DNA of 64,000 bases from a virus: the IMG/VR virus record IMGVR_UViG_3300046096_000928, positions 28,554 to 92,553 of that record; one strand, written 5' to 3'. Made by a program: the position numbers and the translations under genes. Positions 57,013 through 64,000 of this stretch are shown in pieces (position 1 is the first letter of the stretch; every line of letters starts with the position of its first letter). The notes beneath the pieces were generated by a model, which was given only the letters and a program-made list of their open reading frames with translations, had not been told where the DNA came from and did no database searches.

Positions 57013-58321
57013 ATGTCAAAGATTGGATTTATTAGCTAATTTAACCACTATCGGTTTAGCTGTGCCAACAAGAACCGCACACCAAGTATTAACTAATGTA
57101 GCAATAAGAACAGATATAGAAAATAATAAATTAATTTTGACTGGCTCGGATTTATATTGTACTATACAAAGTGAGTTTGAATGTGAGATTGGAGAAGATG
57201 GTTCTGTTACTGTGCCATATAAAATCTTCAAAGATATGATTCAGAAATTACCAGATGGAGAATTGGCGATCGCCTGTGAAGATGAAGATGAGGATAATCC
57301 AACTGTTACAATTCATAGTTTTAATGGGAAGTATCAGCTAAAAGGATTATCTTATGATGAATATCCGAATACTATTCAAGAATTGACGGGGGAAACTACT
57401 CTTGATTTGGATGTAGCTAATTTAAAAAGAGGTTTATCTCACGTGTTGCCATCATGTGCTAAGGATGAAACTAAACAAATATTAACAGGGGTAAACGTTA
57501 AGGTAAATTCTAATAATCAGTTAATTTTGGCAAGTACAGACGGACATCGTCTATCTTGTATTACTTTAGATGAAGCATTAATAATAGAAAAGGGTGAGGC
57601 TATAGAAGAACCTTTCAAAGAATTAGAAGATAATAATTTTGATTTACCAGAAGAAAATGATGATATTGATGATGATTTAGATACTTCTCAAGATGATGAT
57701 AATATTGATAATGATTACGATCAAGCAGAAGAGGAGGCAAAGGATAGCGAGATTGAAGTAGAGGCAGTAAAGAACGATGTACAAGTAACCATTAAGGGAG
57801 AAGAATTAGCTAGTTTATTGAGTATTCTAAATAGCCATGATGAGGAAAAAGTCACCCTTAAGTATGATGATAAACATTTATCTTTTAAACTGAAGAATAC
57901 TTTGATTAATAGCCGTATTTTGTCCGGCAACTTCCCTAAATATGAACAATTAATACCTAAAGAATTTACAGGCTGGGTTTGTTGCGATAGAGATAAATTT
58001 ACTAAAGGGCTTGATCAGATTTCTGTACTATTAGACATGAAAAGTAATTTTGTTAAATTCTTAATGGATAATGACGAACAGACATTAACTTTGGTATCAA
58101 CAACCAAAGATTTAGGAGAGGCAAAAATGATTGTCAGATGTGAACTAAATAAAACAATGAATATCGGATTTAACTATCGTTATTTATTAGATGCTATCAA
58201 AGTTTGCAAGAAAACAGAATTAAAAATACAATTTAATGAAGCTAATATGCCAATCGTCATCTCTTGCTTAGGTGAACCAGACGCTTTTACTTTAGTAATG
58301 CCAGTACAGATTAGAGATTAA
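57002..58321 (+). CDS. dnaN: DNA polymerase III beta-type sliding clamp with acidic insert
   Basis: A 439-residue clamp against ~370-390 in bacteria. Domain I is ~1-115 and domain II starts 'TLDLDVANLKRGLSHVLPS' with 'LILASTDGHRLSC'. An insert of ~55 residues (about 200-255) is almost wholly acidic ('DDIDDDLDTSQDDDNIDNDY'). Domain III ends 'CLGEPDAFTLVMPVQIRD', the usual M-P-x-(Q/R)-I-R-like end. It would tether a polymerase, possibly the host's. HIP1 at 57266. Confidence 0.9.
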   Translation: MQFKCQRLDLLANLTTIGLAVPTRTAHQVLTNVAIRTDIENNKLILTGSDLYCTIQSEFECEIGEDGSVTVPYKIFKDMIQKLPDGELAIACEDEDEDNPTVTIHSFNGKYQLKGLSYDEYPNTIQELTGETTLDLDVANLKRGLSHVLPSCAKDETKQILTGVNVKVNSNNQLILASTDGHRLSCITLDEALIIEKGEAIEEPFKELEDNNFDLPEENDDIDDDLDTSQDDDNIDNDYDQAEEEAKDSEIEVEAVKNDVQVTIKGEELASLLSILNSHDEEKVTLKYDDKHLSFKLKNTLINSRILSGNFPKYEQLIPKEFTGWVCCDRDKFTKGLDQISVLLDMKSNFVKFLMDNDEQTLTLVSTTKDLGEAKMIVRCELNKTMNIGFNYRYLLDAIKVCKKTELKIQFNEANMPIVISCLGEPDAFTLVMPVQIRD

Positions 58322-58366
58322 CTATACTAAAGAAAGAGGTTATAAAAGCCTCTTTCTTTAGTATAG
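58322..58366 (+). terminator. 18-bp-stem hairpin overlapping a ribosome site
   Basis: CTATACTAAAGAAAGAGG pairs perfectly with its complement around a 9-base loop. The right arm runs into the AGGAG of the next gene (58365-58369). No T tract follows, so it may tune translation or processing rather than end the transcript. Confidence 0.65.
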
Positions 58367-58375
58367 GAGCGAAGA

Positions 58376-58843
58376 ATGAAAACGAGAAAAGAAAGTAGTG
58401 TATTTTATTTAGAAACATTGAAAATATTGTTAACAGACTATTTAGGTGTTTATGAATTATCGGTTAATGGAGTAATCAAAGGAGAAGTACCTAGTATTCG
58501 GATTCGATACCCTAGTATCACTGAAACTATCGCTTATAAAATGAAAAAAGACGAAGGGATTGAATGTATTTTAGAAGCTGAACCGAATACGGATATCCGA
58601 TTTTTGAATTTTGGTAATACTAAAAATAGTAGATACTGGAAAGTTATTTTAATACAACATGATCCTACTGATGGGTTAGCAGATGTCATTGATTGGTTTT
58701 ATACCTTCCCTAGTTATCTTAGACCTATGTCACAACCTGTTATTAGACAAGCTATACAATTACCTAATAAACAGGGAACACAACCACCTACTGCTTTGAT
58801 TTATATTCCACAAACTCAATTTAATGATATACATTTTATGTAA
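58376..58843 (+). CDS. tail-region protein, possibly tail terminator (155 aa)
   Basis: Alpha/beta protein between the clamp and the tail tube gene. 'NSRYWKVILIQHDPTDGLAD' then 'VIDWFYTFPSYLRPMSQPVI' resemble the central part of phage tail-completion proteins, which cap the tube. Position supports this; family not certain. Confidence 0.55.
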   Translation: MKTRKESSVFYLETLKILLTDYLGVYELSVNGVIKGEVPSIRIRYPSITETIAYKMKKDEGIECILEAEPNTDIRFLNFGNTKNSRYWKVILIQHDPTDGLADVIDWFYTFPSYLRPMSQPVIRQAIQLPNKQGTQPPTALIYIPQTQFNDIHFM

Positions 58844-58941
58844 TATAGCTGTATTTTGTCGTGTGTTAAAATGGAATTATTGATAAAAGGAAGTCAATAG
58901 CCTTTAGTCAATAGTTGATATTTAATAGTAAAAAAAAGAAT

Positions 58942-59754
58942 ATGCCAATCACAGATATTCGTGAATACGCTGAACTACCAGTATTTGAGTTCGGATTAGA
59001 TAAAACTGGTAATAGTTACCCTAGAGGTGATTTGACGCAAGTAGCGATCGCTCCTGTTTTATACGGAGCTCAGAGACCAGCTAAAATCGAGCTAACAATT
59101 GGGATTTTAGCTACAGGTGATGAAGTTGTCAACATCACTAGCCCAGTTGAGATCACACTCTACAGACGAGTTCCTATTGCTGTAGGGGCTGGTTTAGGGA
59201 CTACCGATGTAATTGATGGGATCATTGTCCCAACTGTAAATATTGTAATTCCAGCAGCTACTCTTACTGCCGTAGCTATATGCCCTTATGTAGGGACTCC
59301 TATCACTGGTACTTCTATTGCCGCTATCTATGAAGGATTGCGTCCTTGTTTATCGGTAGAAGAAGCAACTTTTCCTCAGTCTTCTGCAGATACTGCGATG
59401 ACACAAAATAAATCACAAGGTCCTTGGAAGACTTCAGATGTATTTACTCGTTCATGGACGAGTAATCTTAATGGAGCTTTGTTCCGTGATGATCCTGCTA
59501 TTCCTTTATTAGAAGCGAAAGGTCAAGGTATTGGGAAAGTCTATATTATGATTACCCAAGCTCCTTTTGAAAGTTTCCCTGATGGAGAAGGTGGGTTTTT
59601 GCGATATGGTGCAGGTCCAGGTGCTACTGAAGGATTAGTAACTATTGGTAATACTTCACCAACTGATCCTAGAGCAGAAAATCAAAAAGTTAGTTATGCA
59701 CTAACAGGTGACGGACGTGCAGTTCCTTATCGTATCTTGACCCCTGATATTTAA
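58942..59754 (+). CDS. major tail tube protein
   Basis: A 270-residue beta-rich protein. I start at ATG 58942 ('MPITDIREYAELPVFEFGLD'). Several strands with 'AIAPVLYGAQRPAKIELTIG' and 'GTSIAAIYEGLRPCLSVEEA' fit a tail tube. It stands two genes before the frameshifted tail chaperones and tape measure, the invariable order in long-tailed phages. HIP1 at 59044. Confidence 0.7.
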   Translation: MPITDIREYAELPVFEFGLDKTGNSYPRGDLTQVAIAPVLYGAQRPAKIELTIGILATGDEVVNITSPVEITLYRRVPIAVGAGLGTTDVIDGIIVPTVNIVIPAATLTAVAICPYVGTPITGTSIAAIYEGLRPCLSVEEATFPQSSADTAMTQNKSQGPWKTSDVFTRSWTSNLNGALFRDDPAIPLLEAKGQGIGKVYIMITQAPFESFPDGEGGFLRYGAGPGATEGLVTIGNTSPTDPRAENQKVSYALTGDGRAVPYRILTPDI

Positions 59755-60029
59755 TGTATTTCGATTATTTATCGGACGATCTATCTAAGCCCAAAATATT
59801 TCTTATTAATTGCAAAGTCAATAAGAAATATTTAGAGGTGCAGATGGGTTATCTCAGACAGATGATGGGGATAAAACCCTTAATTCTAAAAGACAAAAGA
59901 GGTGTCTCTATTTGTCTTTTAGAACTGGAAGGGATCGAATTTCTAAAAATAGATTTTATTATTACCGAAACGAAAATAGCAATAAAAGAGAATTATGTCA
60001 ACAATCAATACTTTATTCACGAAAGTTAA
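59754..60029 (+). CDS. hypothetical tail-operon protein (91 aa)
   Basis: Starts on the last base of the tube gene stop (TAATG) and overlaps the chaperone gene by 35 bases. Basic alpha/beta protein ('MGYLRQMMGIKPLILKDKRG'). No family recognised. Confidence 0.6.
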   Translation: MYFDYLSDDLSKPKIFLINCKVNKKYLEVQMGYLRQMMGIKPLILKDKRGVSICLLELEGIEFLKIDFIITETKIAIKENYVNNQYFIHES

Positions 60030-60630
60030 TCAGGAATATCATATCGTAATTACAGAAGCAGAAGGTAGTTGTGTAGCAGAAAATGAAAGCACTGCAAAGA
60101 AATTGATAGATAGCAATACAATTAAAGAAATTCCTAATGCGGATGGAGTCAATGAATGGCATTTAATTTTGCCAAAACGAAATAGTTTATTGGTAGGGGA
60201 AACTCAAGAATTACAGACGGCACAGATGAGTGTAGAATCTGCTTCTAACTACATGAGTATTATCGGTGATTTGTTAGCTGAAGGTTATACTCAATCTGAA
60301 GCAGAGGCGATCGTACAAGATACTACAAAGTGGTCAAAATTAAAATCAGAGCAATTACATCAGTTATTGATGATTTTAAGAGAATCTCAATTAAAAGCAA
60401 CTAAAGAAGCTACTAACTTTACAGGAGTAATGTCTCTAAGAGTGAATCCCTCATGGGAGTTAACCGATACTTTAAGATTGCCAATTAGTTTATATAACAA
60501 AATTATGGAATTTATTAATGGCGAATTAACAGGTTGGGCTGATATGGAGGAGAAAAAAAAGACTACCACCATAACAACGGGTCAATTGATTTCTATAGAA
60601 GAGAAGCCAAGCGAGACCGAAGCGGCATAG
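59995..60630 (+). CDS. tail assembly chaperone (G-like)
   Basis: A 211-residue helical protein in the G position between tube and tape measure. Near its end, at 60555-60561, the codons read A AAA AAG, the same slippery heptamer as in E. coli dnaX. A -1 slip there fuses the first 189 residues to the frame ending at 61046. In lambda-type phages G and the longer GT fold the tape measure and feed tube subunits onto it. HIP1 near-match only. Confidence 0.8.
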   Translation: MSTINTLFTKVNQEYHIVITEAEGSCVAENESTAKKLIDSNTIKEIPNADGVNEWHLILPKRNSLLVGETQELQTAQMSVESASNYMSIIGDLLAEGYTQSEAEAIVQDTTKWSKLKSEQLHQLLMILRESQLKATKEATNFTGVMSLRVNPSWELTDTLRLPISLYNKIMEFINGELTGWADMEEKKKTTTITTGQLISIEEKPSETEAA

Positions 60631-61046
60631 ATTTTGAAGAGATATTTTATACATTACTTGCTAATGGCTTTTATAAAGCTAGTCTTGAAGAAGGTTATAT
60701 AGAATATCTCAAGCAACCGATCTGGTTTATTTTGAATCTTTTAAAAGCTATTAGAAAAGAAGATAGAAATAAAACCAATATAATTTCAAGTACGACTGCC
60801 AGAGTAGCTATTTTATTAGAACAAGGATTTAGCTCTTTTAGTAGTGAAGGGGGTCGGAAAGATATTAGATTAGATGATTATTTACCCTTCAAGTCTGAAA
60901 CTGATAACTCCGAAATATTGGATCAAGATACGATTGATATTTATTGGGAGTGCGTAAAAGAAGAAATTTTACCTGATGACGTAATTAAAGTATTTAATAC
61001 AGATAAAAAAATAGGCGAAATATTGAAACAAGGAAAAAGAGATTAA
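60555..61046 (+). CDS. GT extension of tail chaperone (-1 frameshift product)
   Basis: The -1 frame is open from the slippery site (60555-60561) to TAA 61046, adding 161 residues to 189 of the first frame for a 350-residue GT protein. It begins 'DYHHNNGSIDFYRREAKRDR' and continues through 'GIDFEEIFYTLLANGFYKAS'. A plain start at 60732 (TTG) would drop its first half and has no ribosome site. I therefore read it as the frameshifted T part of a G/GT pair. Confidence 0.75.
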   Translation, partial: KKDYHHNNGSIDFYRREAKRDRSGIDFEEIFYTLLANGFYKASLEEGYIEYLKQPIWFILNLLKAIRKEDRNKTNIISSTTARVAILLEQGFSSFSSEGGRKDIRLDDYLPFKSETDNSEILDQDTIDIYWECVKEEILPDDVIKVFNTDKKIGEILKQGKRD

Positions 61047-61119
61047 GGACTTTTCCTTGTTTCTTTTTGATTTTTAGGATTTGTTAAGATAGAGAAAGTA
61101 GTATGTATGAGGTGTTAAC

Positions 61120-64000
61120 GTGGTATTAGATGTAGGGACTGTACAATGGACAGCGAAGCTAGATGTAACGCAGATTAATAGACAAATAGCTGACATGGAA
61201 AAGTTACTTCGTAAAGTCGATACTACAATAAAATTTCAAAAAACACCACCAATACTTAAGACAAAAATAGACATTGACGATACTGCGATAAAAAAAAATA
61301 GCTCTGATTTCTACAATAATCCTATTAATATCAGAGCCAAAAACAGATCAAATATTACGGACACAATAGATTCATTAAATACCCAAGTAATTACTCCAGT
61401 GGTAGATCATAAGCCATTAGAAGAATTAAACAAACATCTTGATTTAAAGCAAAAACACTGGGATGATCTGAATGAATATTTTTCGAAATATCCGATCACG
61501 CCTAAGACAGATTTAGGTGGGGCTAGTATTGAAGAAGATTTGACTGGAGATTCTAAAAGTAGCAATAAAGTCAATATTCCTAAAATATTCACTCAGAAAA
61601 AGAAAGATGAAGAAATATCAGAATTTGATGTGAAAGGATGGATAACCCTTTCACATCAAATAGCTAAGGAAATAAAATTAGGATTTAAAGAGATTAGTAG
61701 TTTATTTAGGTTCGTCACTCGGATGCAAAAAGAAGATAAACCTAAAACCCAACCTAACGGAGAAAAAAAAGTAAAAATTGATAAAAATTATAATTTCAGC
61801 CCTAATGATCTTCAGCTAAAAATTCCGACACAAAAGAACAATGTGGGATCGGAATGGAGCGATATATTATCTAATATCCAAGATATATTTAAAGAATTTA
61901 TTGATACTTTTTACAATACTAACAATTCAAATAAAGTAGCTGGAGAAATACTTACAGATACCGATACTATTTCTGATGATTCTTTATCGACCACTAATAA
62001 TAATTTTGCGACAATAGATGATAATAACACTGGTAAAATCCCCCCTAAAAATATTATTTCGACTAAACTACAACCAGAGGTTAGTATTGAGCAAATCACC
62101 ACCATTACAAAACTATTAGAAGATTTAATAAAGATATGTTCTAGCATTGTTGAGAATACTAAAAAAGAACAAGAAAAAACGGTTTTAGGCTCTTTATCCG
62201 AATCGATAATGAAAGGAGTTACTTTAGCTGTGAGTACAGCCAGTGAAACTGTTGGACAAGAATTAGGCGACAGTATGGGTCGTGAGCTATTACCCGTTAT
62301 AAAAGAAAGTGGTATTTCTTTGCTAAAAAATGCCAGAGAAATTAAGAAGGTAAATCAGAGTAAAAAAGATGGCGACACTAAAAAGATGGGTGGTGATCTC
62401 ATTGAAAAAATCCCTGATCAAGCCTTTTCTTTTTTAGAGAAAACTCTTGAGAATGTAGATTTAAATAAGGTTGAAGAATCTCCTCTTAGTGAGAATGAAA
62501 ATAGTAAAGTAACCAGTTTATTAGAAGATTTAAAAACTATTTGCACTCATCTACTCGAGGATATAAAAAATGGAGCATCCTCTGATAGCGACTCCTTGAC
62601 CAGTTCTTTAATGAAAGGGATTAATACGGCTATAGGGACAGCAACCGAAACTATAGGGCTAAATGTAGGAAAGAGTGTTGGACAAAGTATGTCTAAAGAA
62701 ATTATCCCCGTGTTAAAAGGAAAAGGGCTTTCTCTTATTGAAAATCTTAAAGGAGTAAAAGAATTAAATAAAAATGTAACCAAGCCGAATAAAGAAGATG
62801 AATCAAGAAGTATTGATGAATTGGCAACAGATTTAGTTGTATCAGTTCCTGATGAAGCTTTTTCTTTTTTAGAAGGAACGCTTAAAAACCTAGAATTAAA
62901 CCCTGAGCTAGAAACAGAAACAAAATCTGAATCAAATATAGAAACTTTATTAGTTCAGATTATAGATTTATTAAGTATCGTAACAGAAAAAGAATTCGGA
63001 TCAGAAAAGAGAAATCCTTTTGATACTCTTATAGAATCAGCTTTAGCTCCTATCGGTACAAGTATGGGGAATCATGTTACTGAGGGGATGCAAGAATTAC
63101 TCAAAGGGCAGAATGTAATTACTCTTTTAATGGATAACTCCGATGCTATTGTTGAACAATTCGAGAATTTCAAACGGATTACAGAGAATACGATGGAAGA
63201 AAACCTTACAGGAATCAGAGATTCTTTTCTGCAAGGCTTTGAAAATGTAAATGGGGATTTATTAGAGAATACTGTTACCTCTCCTAAAGATACGTCTCCC
63301 CAGAATAATATTGAGAAAAAAGAGGATATTTTTGATAATATATATCGAGAATTTAGCGATATAAACACTAGGCTCGGGTTTGAGCAAAAAGAAATTTCTT
63401 TAGATGATAAAAATCCAGTTAAACAAGAAATAGTTGAACCTCCTTCTTTGCAAACTATTGTCGATTCTATTGCCACTGTTATATCTTTATTAGAAGCGGA
63501 TGATAATATTTTCCTAAATATTTTTTCCAAATTACGAGATACTTTTTCGGATAAGGTTTCGGATATAATTTATAACAAAGTTGGCAGTACGATAAAACAG
63601 TTTATCCCTATATCGCAGTCATTAGAACCTTTACTTGGTGACGATATTTTTAGCACTTCTCCTTCTCCCACTTCAGATACTATTGAAATAAATACTCCTA
63701 ATTCTAGCGATTTTACAACCGAAATAGATAAAGTTATCTTTGCTATAAATGCTTTAAAAAGAGTAGTTACCGATATTGATTTTACTGAGTTAGAAGGCAA
63801 ACTCAATGATTTTTTAAATTCCCTAAATATAACTATTCCCCCTGTTAATGTAGAAAGTCTAAAACAATCATTTAGTGAAATTCAGTCAGTCATCAATGGT
63901 TTAGATTTAAGTAAAGTCTCTACACTTAATACAGATTCACTTATTGGTAACTTAAATAATTTAGTTGATTCATTACCTAAAGAAATAGGATCAGTTGATT
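61120..64000 (+). CDS. tape measure protein (3' end outside window)
   Basis: Open from GTG 61120 (GAGGTG just upstream) to the window end, so at least 960 residues. It is long, helical and low in cysteine and follows the tail chaperones, as tape measures do; it sets tail length. Internal repeats of ~125 residues are clear. 'SIMKGVTLAVSTASETVGQE' and 'SLMKGINTAIGTATETIGLN' match, as do 'IPDQAFSFLEKTLENVDLN' and 'VPDEAFSFLEGTLKNLELN'. A third, weaker unit begins 'SALAPIGTSMGNHVTEGM'. Confidence 0.85.
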   Translation, partial: MVLDVGTVQWTAKLDVTQINRQIADMEKLLRKVDTTIKFQKTPPILKTKIDIDDTAIKKNSSDFYNNPINIRAKNRSNITDTIDSLNTQVITPVVDHKPLEELNKHLDLKQKHWDDLNEYFSKYPITPKTDLGGASIEEDLTGDSKSSNKVNIPKIFTQKKKDEEISEFDVKGWITLSHQIAKEIKLGFKEISSLFRFVTRMQKEDKPKTQPNGEKKVKIDKNYNFSPNDLQLKIPTQKNNVGSEWSDILSNIQDIFKEFIDTFYNTNNSNKVAGEILTDTDTISDDSLSTTNNNFATIDDNNTGKIPPKNIISTKLQPEVSIEQITTITKLLEDLIKICSSIVENTKKEQEKTVLGSLSESIMKGVTLAVSTASETVGQELGDSMGRELLPVIKESGISLLKNAREIKKVNQSKKDGDTKKMGGDLIEKIPDQAFSFLEKTLENVDLNKVEESPLSENENSKVTSLLEDLKTICTHLLEDIKNGASSDSDSLTSSLMKGINTAIGTATETIGLNVGKSVGQSMSKEIIPVLKGKGLSLIENLKGVKELNKNVTKPNKEDESRSIDELATDLVVSVPDEAFSFLEGTLKNLELNPELETETKSESNIETLLVQIIDLLSIVTEKEFGSEKRNPFDTLIESALAPIGTSMGNHVTEGMQELLKGQNVITLLMDNSDAIVEQFENFKRITENTMEENLTGIRDSFLQGFENVNGDLLENTVTSPKDTSPQNNIEKKEDIFDNIYREFSDINTRLGFEQKEISLDDKNPVKQEIVEPPSLQTIVDSIATVISLLEADDNIFLNIFSKLRDTFSDKVSDIIYNKVGSTIKQFIPISQSLEPLLGDDIFSTSPSPTSDTIEINTPNSSDFTTEIDKVIFAINALKRVVTDIDFTELEGKLNDFLNSLNITIPPVNVESLKQSFSEIQSVINGLDLSKVSTLNTDSLIGNLNNLVDSLPKEIGSVD

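Noticed and set aside
61407-63806. Leftward frames inside the tape measure gene
   Set aside because: The rightward frame is open across the whole stretch with internal repeats; the leftward frames are shadows.
1-64000. CRISPR arrays and tRNA genes
   Set aside because: The tandem units in repeats A-D have no spacers, and I saw no cloverleaf with a GGTTCRA arm. A dedicated tRNA scan could still find a diverged one.

Overview
The window is 64 kb of tailed-phage DNA from a phage, prophage or phage-plasmid that infects a phycobilisome-containing cyanobacterium. The evidence is direct. It carries a terminase pair, portal, capsid, connector, tail tube, tail chaperone and tape-measure genes. It also has an nblA-like phycobilisome-degradation gene, and cyanobacteria-type gene families (a DUF5895-like protein, a XisF-like serine recombinase). 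By my reading there are 16 copies of the cyanobacterial HIP1 octamer GCGATCGC, against an expectation of well under one at this base composition. The DNA is strongly AT-rich. No rRNA, tRNA or CRISPR array was seen. Both ends cut through genes (a head gene at base 1, the tape measure at base 64000), so the genome continues on both sides.

Layout. 1-2.3 kb: head operon (maturation protein end, cement, major capsid, small partner). 2.4-5.4 kb: pentapeptide-repeat protein, small genes, an XRE regulator, a methylase-like protein and a GH24 endolysin. 5.5-13 kb: accessory zone with BRO/antirepressor-type genes behind structured leaders, a frameshifted DNA methyltransferase, a NACHT C-terminal fragment, a DUF5895-like protein, a SWIM zinc protein and a head-tail connector. 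13.2-15.7 kb: leftward virion-surface cassette. 15.8-22.8 kb: rightward cluster of small early-type genes driven by five near-identical promoters, with decaying KilA-N genes. 22.9-30.6 kb: dead methyltransferases, portal, small membrane proteins, a short neck operon and YbeY. 30.7-37.7 kb: GIY-YIG/antirepressor-type gene, degenerate ATPase, SLOG protein, thymidylate synthase, nblA, and a run of small leftward genes. 37.8-43.5 kb: ribonucleotide reductase large subunit, M15 peptidase, a possible spanin and a serine recombinase.

43.8-51 kb: repeats, then a rightward replication operon (initiator-like wHTH protein, DnaB helicase, Myb/HTH proteins, MuF-like minor head protein). 51.2-55.3 kb: leftward packaging operon (TerS, TerL, repeats protein, Dam, RusA). 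55.5-64 kb: rightward operon with a membrane J-domain protein, a one-domain clamp-like protein, a full sliding clamp, tail tube, frameshifted G/GT tail chaperones and tape measure.

How it fits together. DnaB, the initiator-like protein and the sliding clamp point to phage-directed replication using a host polymerase. NrdA and thymidylate synthase supply dNTPs, and NblA would free amino acids from phycobilisomes. RusA and terminase process and package DNA. The GH24 endolysin, M15 peptidase and small membrane proteins would lyse the cell. The serine recombinase suggests integration or excision.

Two features stand out. The virion genes are scattered over at least seven separate places rather than in one late block. 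Small accessory genes, methyltransferases above all, are full of single-base frameshifts, while virion and replication genes are intact. The least explained signals are non-coding: a four-copy ~185-bp repeat family, a five-copy promoter family, structured leaders in front of antirepressor-like genes, a stand-alone sRNA-like unit, and loopless perfect palindromes.
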